This document shows, in pieces, positions 7,122 to 15,786 of a stretch of DNA of 42,054 bases (positions are counted from its first letter, which is position 1; every line of letters begins with the position of its first letter). The notes beneath the pieces are model-generated. The model did no database searches. It saw only the letters and a program-made list of their open reading frames with translations, and had not been told where the DNA came from. Both the position numbers and the translations under genes were made by a program. Source of the stretch: Sphingomonas sp. (lineage in GTDB: Bacteria > Pseudomonadota > Alphaproteobacteria > Sphingomonadales > Sphingomonadaceae); contig JAICXF010000010.1 in the NCBI GenBank assembly GCA_025981625.1, positions 1-42,054 on the forward strand. Direction: 5' to 3'.

Positions 7122-9191
7122 CTAGAAGGTGCCCTTCACCGAAATCTTGAACAGCGGGCCGACGAGGTCGTTGTGATATTCATAGAAGGCAATCGGAGAT
7201 GTGTTGCGGAATCCCGAATAGACCACGCGATTGAACGTGTGTTTGCCGTTGTTGAGATTGTCCGCCTCGAGCCTGACGGTCAGCCCAAACACATTCTTGT
7301 CCTCGACGTAGACTCCCACCAGCCATGGAATATCGAGGGTTCGGTAAATCTCCGTCAGATAAAAATTTTTCGCATAGTGATTGTACTGGATGTAGGCACT
7401 CCAGGCGAACGGCGTGTGCGGGATGTCGTGGCGGATGGCTGCGCTTCCCCAACGATCGTAATTGCCGCTGATCGGCCGGTCCCTGCCCGTCAGTGGATCC
7501 TTGACCGAGGTCCATTCGAACCCCGCATTCAGATCGAGCTTCGCCCCATGCCAGCCAAGCGGATCGAGATTGATCGTGCTGGTGCTTTCGGCGCCCGCCT
7601 TTTGCGCGTGAGGCAGGTTGCCGATGCCCTGCTCGTCCGTTCCAATCGGGATGACGTCGACGATGTCGGTAACGCTGTAATAATGCAGGTTGAGCCGGGT
7701 TTTGCCCCATTTGCCTAGATCGTGGGAGAATTCCGTCTCCGCTTCCCAGCTCTGCGGCGGCACGAGATCAGGATTGCCGGCATTCTGGCGATCCTGGCTC
7801 AGTTCGGGCTGGGCGAGGAAGTCGTAGAAGCTGATCTGGCCGACCCTGCGGCGCAGCTTCAGGCTGATGTCCCAGCTCTTCGATGGATGCCATCCGAGCA
7901 CGACGCTGCCCTTGGGCCGGAAGAACTTGCGCGCGGGCCGATCGTCGGTGGTGCGGTCTAGCCGTGACACTTCGGCGCCGGCGGCGACCTGCAGATCGAC
8001 GTTGGACGCGAGCGGCCGACTGAGCGTGGCGATGCCTTCATAGCGAACCTCCTCGACCCTTCCGCTTCCTTCCGGGAACGGGACCTCGACGAAGTGCCGA
8101 TCGGGATCGAGCTCAAACAGGCCGCCTTTCTGATCGAGCGAGTTGAACGCCCGCTCAAACGAAACCTGCCAATCGTTGTGGCCGCTCTTCCAATGATATT
8201 CGGCGCGGCCGATCGTCTCACCCAAGTGCGTGTCGCGGCTGAACCGGACGCCCAGCGGGTCAGCACCGCTGGTCACATATTCGGTGATATCGGTGTCGAT
8301 GATCGGCTCATGTTCCCGGTGAAGCAAACCGATGAGCTTCAGCCGTCCGGCGCCGAGAGCGAACTCATAGTCGCCGTTGACGTCCACCGTGAAGCCATCG
8401 AGCGATTGTCGGTTGGTTCGGGTGCGCACCTCACCCGTGGTGAAATAGCGCGCATCGCCCTGGAACTGCGGATTCCAGTAAGGGGAATAATCGAGCGTGA
8501 GGTTGCCGACGGACGAGCCTGGCCCGTCAATGCCGAGCTTGAGCTGAGTGCTGATCTGCTCATGTTCGGAATGATAGGACTCCCATCGTCTTTCGGTGAC
8601 GACATGGTTGATGTCGCTGATCGTAACCGGCCCGCCGAGTGCGCCGCGACCGGACCCGTTCTTGAGCGACAATGTGTAATCGACCGGCCCAACCTTGTTG
8701 GAGTAACTGATCGACCCGGCCATGAATTCCGGTTCCGCGTAGTGCGTGCGGAAATTCGTGTCCCACTCGAACTGGCCCGACCCGGCCTTCGTCTCCTTCA
8801 GGATGACGTTGGCGACCTGGCCGGAAAGGCCGGCGATGCCGAGGCTGGCTGCCTCGACGATTTCGATCCGGTCGACGCTCGCCGCCGGCGTGCGTTGAAG
8901 CAGATCGACGGCGCCGAGCTTGTTGTTGACGCGCTGACCGTTGATGAGCACATTTTCCGAGGCCTGGCCGAGGCCGCGATTCGACGTGTCGACCGACTGG
9001 ATCGTGAAGCTCGGCACCTGCGACAGCATGTCATAGGCCGTCTTCGGCGCGAACCGAGCGAAGTCGGCGGGGGAATAGACCCGCTTGACGGAGGTGGCGC
9101 TGTGGCCTGTGCCGGGTTGCGCATACGCGGGTTGAACGACCATTAGGCTTGAGCCCGCCAGCAGCGATGCAATCATCAATCTTCCGGCCAC
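7122..9191 (-). CDS. TonB-dependent receptor with plug domain
   Basis: A 689-residue outer-membrane protein. It has a signal peptide (M-A-G-R-L-M-I-A-S-L-L-A-G, cleaved near A-Y-A-Q, about residue 25), a plug domain (about 35-145) with V-L-I-N-G-Q-R-V-N-N-K and V-D-R-I-E-I-V-E-A, and then a long beta-barrel with alternating aromatic residues ending in a C-terminal Phe, the outer-membrane assembly signal. The substrate is unknown. The start is GTG (9189-9191) with AGGGGA upstream, and an ATG at codon 6 is possible. Two tandem palindromes 30-61 bases upstream suggest tight transcriptional control. The cupin gene follows on the same strand. Confidence 0.9.
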   Translation of the reverse strand: MAGRLMIASLLAGSSLMVVQPAYAQPGTGHSATSVKRVYSPADFARFAPKTAYDMLSQVPSFTIQSVDTSNRGLGQASENVLINGQRVNNKLGAVDLLQRTPAASVDRIEIVEAASLGIAGLSGQVANVILKETKAGSGQFEWDTNFRTHYAEPEFMAGSISYSNKVGPVDYTLSLKNGSGRGALGGPVTISDINHVVTERRWESYHSEHEQISTQLKLGIDGPGSSVGNLTLDYSPYWNPQFQGDARYFTTGEVRTRTNRQSLDGFTVDVNGDYEFALGAGRLKLIGLLHREHEPIIDTDITEYVTSGADPLGVRFSRDTHLGETIGRAEYHWKSGHNDWQVSFERAFNSLDQKGGLFELDPDRHFVEVPFPEGSGRVEEVRYEGIATLSRPLASNVDLQVAAGAEVSRLDRTTDDRPARKFFRPKGSVVLGWHPSKSWDISLKLRRRVGQISFYDFLAQPELSQDRQNAGNPDLVPPQSWEAETEFSHDLGKWGKTRLNLHYYSVTDIVDVIPIGTDEQGIGNLPHAQKAGAESTSTINLDPLGWHGAKLDLNAGFEWTSVKDPLTGRDRPISGNYDRWGSAAIRHDIPHTPFAWSAYIQYNHYAKNFYLTEIYRTLDIPWLVGVYVEDKNVFGLTVRLEADNLNNGKHTFNRVVYSGFRNTSPIAFYEYHNDLVGPLFKISVKGTF

Positions 9192-9220
9192 GCCGCAGTC
9201 CCCTGAATAGGCACACCTAA

Positions 9221-9252
9221 GTGCTACATATGTAGCGTGCTACATATGTAGC
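9221..9252. promoter_or_regulatory. tandem palindromic operator before the TonB receptor gene
   Basis: Two identical 16-base units, GTGCTACATATGTAGC, lie head to tail (9221-9236, 9237-9252). Each holds a perfect 14-bp palindrome, GCTACATATGTAGC. The core TACA-N2-TGTA is the known half-site pattern of BlaI/MecI/CopY repressors. They sit 30-61 bases upstream of the receptor GTG, in the promoter zone. No BlaI-type repressor gene is in this window, so the binding protein is inferred. Confidence 0.75.
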
Positions 9253-9388
9253 GCACCGGTTGCAAGCCCCCGTTCGTCGATCCGACCAATGGAGGCTCTG
9301 TATGGCTGATATAATACGGTGATGCAGGGGATCAACTCGCGCATTACCATAATTTTGCGTCGGCCGCGGCGGTCGCTAGGCAGGAGCA

Positions 9389-10528
9389 ATGACTGCTGCA
9401 CTCGATCCCGTCGCGCTCGCTCAGGCGCTCATCCGCTGCCCCAGCGTCACTCCCGCGCGCGGAGAGGTGTTCGACGTGCTGGAGCGGGCCATTGCTCCAC
9501 TCGGCTTCACCGTGAACCGCTGGGTCAGCGGCGAACCGCCTGACGGCCCCACCGAGAACATGGTCGCGATTCGGGGCAACGGCACACCGCACTTCGGCTT
9601 CGCCGGACACCTCGACGTCGGTCCCGCGGGCGATGGTTGGGGAGCAGACCCGTATGACGCACGGATCGAGGATGGCCTGCTGATCGGCCGCGGCGCCAAC
9701 GATATGAAGAGCGCAATCGCCGCTTATGTCGCGGCGCTGTCCCGGATTGGACCGACCGAAGGTACCCTTTCGCTGCTCATCACCGGCGACGAGGAAGGCT
9801 ATTCGACCTACGGCACACCACGAATCATCGACTGGCTCAACGAGCGTCAGATTCGCCCGGACATGATCCTGATCGGCGAGCCGACCTCCGTCGAGCGGCT
9901 TGGCGACACCGTCAAGATCGGCCGGCGCGGATCGGTGAACATGTGGATCGAAGTGCCAGGCGTTCAGGGCCATGTCGCTTATCCCCATCGCGCGACCAAT
10001 CCGGTGCCGCCGCTGGCGCGCGTGATCGACGCGCTGGATTCGCTCCATCTCGACGATGGCAACGACACCTTCCCGCCCTCCAACCTCGAGTTCACGGCGA
10101 TTTCGACGCCGACCAGCGCGAGCAATGTGATCCCCGGCAGCGCCACGGCCCAGCTCAACATCCGCTTCAACAACTTGCACGCCGGAGAAGATCTTGTCCG
10201 CCGGGTTCAGGAAATCGCCGCACGAGAGGCGCCCGGTTCGATCGTCAAGGCACGGATTTCGGGCGAAGCGTTTCTGACGCCGCCGGGACAGCTCTACGAT
10301 GTGGTCGTTTCGGCCATCGAGGAAGTCACGGGAATGGCTCCCGAACTGTCGACCAGCGGCGGGACCTCGGACGGGCGCTTCCTGATCAAATTGTGCCCCG
10401 TCGTCGACTTCGGCCTCCCGAACGCGACCATGCACAAGGTCGGCGAATGCGCGGCGGTCGACGACATCCAATCATTGTCCAGGATTTACGAACGGATTGT
10501 CCGGAACGTCCTTCGCGCAGCCGCCTAA
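9389..10528 (+). CDS. dapE: succinyl-diaminopimelate desuccinylase
   Basis: 379 residues, family length. It hydrolyses N-succinyl-LL-2,6-diaminopimelate in lysine and peptidoglycan-precursor synthesis. It is an M20 metallopeptidase-fold enzyme with two zinc ions. Visible ligands and catalytic residues are H74 and D76 in G-H-L-D-V, D105 in G-A-N-D-M-K-S, and the general base E135 with E136 in T-G-D-E-E-G. A C-terminal His in N-A-T-M-H-K completes the site. The ATG has AGGAG at 9382-9386, rather close to it. A TATAAT hexamer at 9310-9315 is a possible -10, though no good -35 matches it. The stop overlaps a convergent lipoprotein gene. Confidence 0.96.
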   Translation: MTAALDPVALAQALIRCPSVTPARGEVFDVLERAIAPLGFTVNRWVSGEPPDGPTENMVAIRGNGTPHFGFAGHLDVGPAGDGWGADPYDARIEDGLLIGRGANDMKSAIAAYVAALSRIGPTEGTLSLLITGDEEGYSTYGTPRIIDWLNERQIRPDMILIGEPTSVERLGDTVKIGRRGSVNMWIEVPGVQGHVAYPHRATNPVPPLARVIDALDSLHLDDGNDTFPPSNLEFTAISTPTSASNVIPGSATAQLNIRFNNLHAGEDLVRRVQEIAAREAPGSIVKARISGEAFLTPPGQLYDVVVSAIEEVTGMAPELSTSGGTSDGRFLIKLCPVVDFGLPNATMHKVGECAAVDDIQSLSRIYERIVRNVLRAAA

Positions 10529-10929
10529 TTGGCGGGCCGCACATCCGCGACCCGGAATGGCAAGCCGCCGCACTGGCGCTCGAACACCGTTGCCCGGGGA
10601 CCCGGCACGCCCGACCAGGCCAGAGGCTGACCTGAAAGGACGAACTCCTCGTTGAGAACAATCGGCTGATCGGTCCGTCCGGGCTTGTGGAACATCACCG
10701 ACGTGCCGTTGAATATCGTGCCGTCCGGCCAGACGGGCGCCAGCACGATCCGGCGCGAGTCATCGTAGAAGAGCAGGCAACCCCGTTCGTACGCCAGCGA
10801 TCCTGTCCAGTGGGTCGTTGCAATTCCCGCGTAGGGCGCCGTTGCGATTTCGAGCGGCCTCAGGGGATGCGGGCCAGTCGAAGCGCAGCCTGCAAGCAGC
10901 ATCGGAATCAGTAGCGGCAGCCCGCGCAT
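10525..10929 (-). CDS. putative lipoprotein, function unknown
   Basis: 134 residues with a lipoprotein signal peptide M-R-G-L-P-L-L-I-P-M-L-L-A-G-C, with lipidated Cys15 in lipobox L-A-G-C. The mature part has no motif I recognise; two further Cys residues (in R-G-C-L-L and R-Q-C-G-G) could pair. The open frame extends seven codons upstream, but the ATG at 10927-10929 gives the standard short signal peptide. The last four bases overlap the convergent dapE end. It appears to be a single-gene unit. Confidence 0.75.
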   Translation of the reverse strand: MRGLPLLIPMLLAGCASTGPHPLRPLEIATAPYAGIATTHWTGSLAYERGCLLFYDDSRRIVLAPVWPDGTIFNGTSVMFHKPGRTDQPIVLNEEFVLSGQPLAWSGVPGPRATVFERQCGGLPFRVADVRPAN

Positions 10930-11100
10930 GCACCCTCCCCCAGTCAACACGCAACGTAGCGACGGCTGCGCGGTTCCACGACGAATCGTTCAAAGCGAGA
11001 CACTTAGCAGAATATTAAGCATCAACTCTGCTTGCAATTTCGCGAATCGGTGTCAGCATCCGGACTCTTGCTCGGCTGAGCCAAGGAACGGAGGGAAATC

Positions 11101-12312
11101 ATGTATTTACGCCAATGGGGGCTAACCGCCCTCGGATTTGCGCTGACGGCAGCGGCGGCAATGCCTGCATCTGCCGACGTGGTTCAGCTCGAGCGCAGCG
11201 GGCCGACCTACCATGTCGCCGCGTGTCCGCACGGCAATCCTTTCGGGACTGCCCGCTGCCACGCCCATATCGTGACCGACGCGCGCGGGAACCCGTTTGA
11301 GGGGAAGGCCGCTGGCGCCTCTCCGAATGTTACACCCTCTGGCTACGGACCAACGCAGCTTCGGACGGCTTACGGCCTGAGCACAGCGTCGGTGAACGGA
11401 GGCACAGGCAAGACGATCGCGATCGTCGATGCTTACGGCTATCCAACGGCGGCGGCTGACCTTGCCACCTATCGCAAGCAGTTCGGCATGGCCGCCTGCG
11501 GAACAACGGACGGATGTCTCAGGATCGTCAACCAGACGGGCGGGACCACGCCGCCGCGCACCGACACGGGCTGGGACCAGGAACAGGCGCTCGATCTCGA
11601 CATGGCGAGCGCGATCTGCCCCAATTGCAAGATCCTGCTGGTGCAGGCGAGCTCAAGCTCGTTCGCCAACCTGTCGGCCGCGGTGGATTATGCTGCCAGC
11701 GTTGCCGGCGTCGTCGCCATTTCGAACAGCTACGGCGGTTCCGAATATAGCGGGGAAGTGAACGATCAGGCGCACTACAACAACCCGGCGCTGAACGGCA
11801 TCGCGGTGACCGTCAGCTCTGGCGACAACGGCTATGGCACGCAATTCCCGGCGGCGGCCTTGAACGTGACGGCGGTTGGCGGAACGCACCTAATTGTCGG
11901 CTCGCCCGAAACGGCGTGGAGCGGCGCGGGTAGCGGCTGCAGCAAGTATATCATGAAGCCGGCAACCGGAGCTTGGCAGACGGACCAGGGCTGTCCAGGC
12001 CGAGTCGTTGCCGACGTGTCTGCCGTGGCTGACCCCAATACGGGCGTTGCCGTTTATGGTCCCGCGACACGCACGCGCTCGGGATGGCTGGTGTTCGGCG
12101 GAACAAGCGTTGCAGCGCCGCTGATCGCGGGCGTCTATGCAATCTCAGGCGGCGTCGTCCCGACATCGACCACCTACAGCAAGGCTGCAAGCCTCAACGA
12201 CGTCACCAGCGGCAGCAACGGCAGCTGCGGCGGCACTTATCTGTGCACGGCAATGCAGGGATATGACGGTCCGACGGGTCTCGGCACGCCGGCCGGCACG
12301 AACGCATTCTGA
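11101..12312 (+). CDS. secreted S53 (sedolisin-type) peptidase
   Basis: 403 residues with a Sec signal peptide (cleavage after A-S-A, about residue 25). S53 enzymes are serine-carboxyl endopeptidases with a subtilisin fold, usually active at acid pH. The catalytic set is complete: E161 and D165 in W-D-Q-E-Q-A-L-D-L-D, oxyanion D242 in S-S-G-D-N-G, and Ser336 in G-G-T-S-V-A-A-P. The C-terminal calcium site pattern D-V-T-S-G...G-Y-D-G-P-T-G-L-G-T-P is present. Only about 50 residues separate the signal peptide from the catalytic domain, so the large pro-domain of classical sedolisins is missing. GGAGGG precedes the ATG. A strong terminator follows. Confidence 0.9.
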   Translation: MYLRQWGLTALGFALTAAAAMPASADVVQLERSGPTYHVAACPHGNPFGTARCHAHIVTDARGNPFEGKAAGASPNVTPSGYGPTQLRTAYGLSTASVNGGTGKTIAIVDAYGYPTAAADLATYRKQFGMAACGTTDGCLRIVNQTGGTTPPRTDTGWDQEQALDLDMASAICPNCKILLVQASSSSFANLSAAVDYAASVAGVVAISNSYGGSEYSGEVNDQAHYNNPALNGIAVTVSSGDNGYGTQFPAAALNVTAVGGTHLIVGSPETAWSGAGSGCSKYIMKPATGAWQTDQGCPGRVVADVSAVADPNTGVAVYGPATRTRSGWLVFGGTSVAAPLIAGVYAISGGVVPTSTTYSKAASLNDVTSGSNGSCGGTYLCTAMQGYDGPTGLGTPAGTNAF

Positions 12313-12329
12313 ACTATAACCGATTGATC

Positions 12330-12364
12330 AGTGCGGGCGCTCTCCCGAGGGCGCCCGCACTTTT
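12330..12364 (+). terminator. intrinsic terminator after the S53 peptidase gene
   Basis: A perfect 11-bp stem AGTGCGGGCGC (12330-12340) pairs with GCGCCCGCACT (12351-12361) around a 10-base loop, and a short run of Ts follows. It begins 17 bases after the peptidase stop and separates that gene from the secretin gene. Confidence 0.9.
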
Positions 12365-12403
12365 CATTTGGCGCACGATGAAAAGCCGTTAGAACTCAAA
12401 TCG

Positions 12404-14023
12404 ATGCGGGTGGGGACAAGGGGCATATCAGCAACCGGGATCGCGCGAATCCTCGCGCTCCTGCTCGCATGCCTGCTCGCGTCCATGCCTCACGCCGCGT
12501 TGGCGGCGCAGCAGTTCAAGCCTGTAACACGGCCCCCCACATACCCGGTCATCCTCGATCAGATCCGCCTGGTCAGCGAGACCACCGCCGAATCGAAGTT
12601 CGAACTGACGTTCGATCCGACGGCGACTACCTTCGTACCGGCGCTCGGCAGGCCGGATCAGCCGGGGGTCGGATTCGCCTCGACTACCCGCGGCCCGCAT
12701 GCGGTGCAGCCGACTGGCCTGAAAGGCCTCGTCCGGGGACTTCAGTTCGACCAGGAAGGCGACCTGCTCATCGTCCGGTTCGAGGCCACGGCGGCTGCCG
12801 GCTTCACCGCGGTCCAGACCGGTGACCGCACGATCGAGGTCACGATCAGCAGCGGCGCCCCTGCGGCGATCCACAAATCGGCGGACATGGCCACGGGGCC
12901 CCCTCCCGGAGGACTTCCACCTGCGGTCGAGCCCGCTCCGGGAGAGGACAATTACGAGCTCGTCCTGCTCAAATATGCCGACGTTTCAGAAGTCGTCGGA
13001 TTGTTGACGGACGGCATCACGGTAAAGTCGAACGATGTGTTCGTTCCCAAAGAACCGGGCTTCGGATCGAACAGCCTGACCGGCAATCAATATACCCCGC
13101 AGGCATCGACCCAGGCGCCCGGAAGCAGCGACGAACCTCTGGGCCAGTCGGTCGATGCCTCGATGGCGATCGACCGGCGCCTCAATGCCATCTGGCTGCG
13201 CGGCTCGCCCGAGCGGATCGCGCGCCTGAAGCGGATGATCGCGACCATCGACATCCCGCTCGACAGCGTGGTTCTGGAAACCCAGATGGTCGAACTGACC
13301 GAGACCGGCTCGAAGGCGATCGGCATCGATTTCACGAATGCCAACGGCCAGATCGGCGTCCTGACCTTCCAGTCCGGTCAGTATATCCCACCGGGAGTCC
13401 CGGCCGGGCCGCATCTGACCAGCGCTTCCTTCCAGGCCGCCCTCTACGCGCAGATCAGCAAGGGCAACGGCCGGATCATCTCGAAGCCGCGGATCGCCGC
13501 GCAAAGCGGGTCGACCGCCAAGATCATCACCGGCGACGCGCTTCCGATCCTGACCGCGATCACGCTCTCGGGCGTCAATGGCGTGTCCCAGCAAGTCCAG
13601 TATGTGAATGTCGGCGTGACCCTGCAGATTGCTCCGCGGGTGAGCGCCGACGGCTACGTGTCGAGCCATGTCTATTGCGTGGTGTCGAGCGTCACGGGCT
13701 ACAGCCAAGGGTATCCAACCATCAGTCAGCGCCAGGCCGAAACCGCAGCAACCGTCCGCGACGGCGACTCTTTCGTGATCGGCGGGCTGACTCAGGACGA
13801 GAATATCAGCAACAAGACGAAGGTGCCGCTGCTCGGCGATATCCCGATCCTGGGCCAGGCCTTCCGGACGGACAAAAATACGCGGACGAAGACCGAGCTG
13901 TACATCATCGTGACACCCCACGTCGTTCACCGCGTGGGCACGACGGCGATCAGCTCCACGCGTCAGGAAGACTATCAGGTGCGGGCGATGACTCCGGTGT
14001 CGGAGCCCCTGCCCCAGCGCTAG
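12404..14023 (+). CDS. secretin-family outer-membrane protein (GspD/PilQ-like)
   Basis: 539 residues with a long signal peptide ending A-L-A-A (about residue 35). Secretins form the outer-membrane ring of type II secretion, type IV pili and related machines. The N-terminal third resembles an AMIN-like beta domain. Residues about 180-300 hold an N-domain (Y-E-L-V-L-L-K-Y-A-D-V-S-E-V-V). The secretin domain follows, with G-R-I-I-S-K-P-R-I-A-A, V-N-V-G-V-T-L-Q-I-A-P-R-V, and the closing V-P-L-L-G-D-I-P-I-L-G-Q-A-F-R and T-E-L-Y-I-I-V-T-P-H. No pilot, ATPase or pseudopilin genes are nearby. A TTG at 12368 is a less likely start because the ATG at 12404 fits the signal peptide. Confidence 0.88.
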   Translation: MRVGTRGISATGIARILALLLACLLASMPHAALAAQQFKPVTRPPTYPVILDQIRLVSETTAESKFELTFDPTATTFVPALGRPDQPGVGFASTTRGPHAVQPTGLKGLVRGLQFDQEGDLLIVRFEATAAAGFTAVQTGDRTIEVTISSGAPAAIHKSADMATGPPPGGLPPAVEPAPGEDNYELVLLKYADVSEVVGLLTDGITVKSNDVFVPKEPGFGSNSLTGNQYTPQASTQAPGSSDEPLGQSVDASMAIDRRLNAIWLRGSPERIARLKRMIATIDIPLDSVVLETQMVELTETGSKAIGIDFTNANGQIGVLTFQSGQYIPPGVPAGPHLTSASFQAALYAQISKGNGRIISKPRIAAQSGSTAKIITGDALPILTAITLSGVNGVSQQVQYVNVGVTLQIAPRVSADGYVSSHVYCVVSSVTGYSQGYPTISQRQAETAATVRDGDSFVIGGLTQDENISNKTKVPLLGDIPILGQAFRTDKNTRTKTELYIIVTPHVVHRVGTTAISSTRQEDYQVRAMTPVSEPLPQR

Positions 14024-14024
14024 T

Positions 14025-15752
14025 TCAGGCGACCGACTTGGTTGCGGATCGCCGGCTGCCGCCGACCCAGGCTAGGAAATCCTCCTCGAACATGGGCCGG
14101 GCGAAAACGTAACCCTGCACGGTGTCGCAGCCCATGGTGCGCAGGATGTCGGCCTGGGCAACCGTTTCGACAGCCTCGGCGACGATCTCGCACTCGACAC
14201 CCTTGATCAGCTGGATGACGGCCTGGACAATCACCCGCGCCTTTTCGCTCGTTTCAATATCGGCGATCAGCGAGGGGTCGAGCTTGACCCGGTCCAGCGG
14301 CATCGACCGCAACCGTGACAGGTTCGAATATCCGGTCCCGAAGTCGTCCATTGCGATCCGCACGCCTTCCGCGCGTAGTCCGGCAATCTCATCGAGAACG
14401 CCGGCTCCCACTTCCATCGCCGCGCTCTCGGTGAATTCGAGCTCGATCATCGATAGCGGGACGCCCGTATCGGCGAAGGCCTGGCGCACGCGGTGGAAGA
14501 AATCGGGCCGGTCTACCTGCCGCGGGCTGACGTTGATGGCGATGCGCCCATCGAAACCGTCGCGGTGCCAGACGCCGAGCGTGGCGGCGACCTCTCCAAC
14601 AACCCATTCGCCGATATCGGCGATGAGGCCGGTGCGTTCGGCAACGGGGATGAACGTCGACGGCAGACGAAGACCGTCGCGCGGATGATTCCACCGCAGC
14701 AACACCTCCGAGCCGGCGATCTCTCCGGTAACCAGGCTCATTTGCGGCTGGAAGGCGAGCATGAATTCGCCCCGCTGAACCGCTTCGGCGAGCGCGATTT
14801 CGGTATCGATGCGCTGCTGGTGCTCGGCGGCGAGGTCGGCGTCGAACAGTCGATGCTGAGAGCCGCCCAGAGACTTCGCGCGGTACATCGCAATGTCGGC
14901 CGAGCGCATCAGCGCCTCGACGCTGGAGCCGTGGTCCGGGGTGACGGCGATTCCGATCGAAGCACCGATGTCGACGCTGTGCGCGCTCAGCTCAAACGGT
15001 TCGGAGATGGCCAGCACAATCCGGCGCGCGGCTCGTTCGACCTCCGCGACCGATGCGATCTCGGGAAAGAAAATGGTGAACTCGTCACCCGCGAGGCGGG
15101 CCAGAATCGGGCGGCTGCGGAGTGCGCCGGTATGCTCGGCATTGACGACGACGCGGAGCCGATTAGCGACCATGATCAACAGCTGGTCGCCGCGCGCGTG
15201 GCCAAGGCTGTCGTTGACCAGCTTGAACCGGTCGAGGTCGACGAACAGCATTGCCGATTGCGCGCTCTCCGGCTTCTCGCTGATGAGCTTGTCGGCTTCG
15301 GAGCGGAAATGAAGCCTGTTGGGAAGCGAGGTCACCGGATCGTACATGCCGAGCGCGTGGGCATTCTCGATGGAGGCGCGTACTTCGGCGAAGAGGCTGT
15401 CGACCGCCGCAGCAAGCTTGGGCATCGTGCGCCGAACGGCCGGTGGCGCGGGAGAGACGAGGTCGCCGTCCTCAACGGCGAGCAGTCTTTCGCTGAGCGC
15501 CGACAAGGCGCGCGCGCTCTCGCTGTTGGGCCGTTCGGAGGCCACATAGCTGACGAGCAGGCAGAAGGCGCCGGCGACGAGGGCGGCAAAGATCTTCTGA
15601 TCCATCGCGGTGAGATAAATCAACGCACCGAGCGAAAACAGGAATGACGCAGTTCCCGCAGCACCGGACAGGACCGCGTTGCTGATCTTCTGAGCCGTGC
15701 CTGCAGTCATTGGATCCCGGGGCGCCTCTCGGGGCGGAAAGACTCCGCTCAT
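14025..15752 (-). CDS. membrane-bound GGDEF-EAL protein (cyclic di-GMP turnover)
   Basis: 575 residues. Two hydrophobic segments (about 28-48 and 54-71) anchor a short linker, a GGDEF domain with the active variant A-G-D-E-F at 221-225, and an EAL domain beginning E349-V-L-L-R. The EAL catalytic set looks complete: N in I-N-V-S-P-R, E in E-F-T-E-S, the D-D-F-G-T-G-Y-S loop, K in V-K-L-D, E in A-E-A-V-E-T, and Q in V-Q-G-Y. The RxxD inhibitory site five residues before the GGDEF motif is absent (R-S-R-P there). It therefore probably hydrolyses cyclic di-GMP and may also make it. The stop lies one base from the convergent secretin stop. Confidence 0.93.
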   Translation of the reverse strand: MSGVFPPREAPRDPMTAGTAQKISNAVLSGAAGTASFLFSLGALIYLTAMDQKIFAALVAGAFCLLVSYVASERPNSESARALSALSERLLAVEDGDLVSPAPPAVRRTMPKLAAAVDSLFAEVRASIENAHALGMYDPVTSLPNRLHFRSEADKLISEKPESAQSAMLFVDLDRFKLVNDSLGHARGDQLLIMVANRLRVVVNAEHTGALRSRPILARLAGDEFTIFFPEIASVAEVERAARRIVLAISEPFELSAHSVDIGASIGIAVTPDHGSSVEALMRSADIAMYRAKSLGGSQHRLFDADLAAEHQQRIDTEIALAEAVQRGEFMLAFQPQMSLVTGEIAGSEVLLRWNHPRDGLRLPSTFIPVAERTGLIADIGEWVVGEVAATLGVWHRDGFDGRIAINVSPRQVDRPDFFHRVRQAFADTGVPLSMIELEFTESAAMEVGAGVLDEIAGLRAEGVRIAMDDFGTGYSNLSRLRSMPLDRVKLDPSLIADIETSEKARVIVQAVIQLIKGVECEIVAEAVETVAQADILRTMGCDTVQGYVFARPMFEEDFLAWVGGSRRSATKSVA

Positions 15753-15786
15753 GCGCTCGCGGTAATGAATCGAGGTTAAGAAATGG

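Noticed and set aside
9310..9315. TATAAT as a promoter for dapE
   Set aside because: No acceptable -35 hexamer lies 16-18 bases upstream, so it was only mentioned within the dapE entry.
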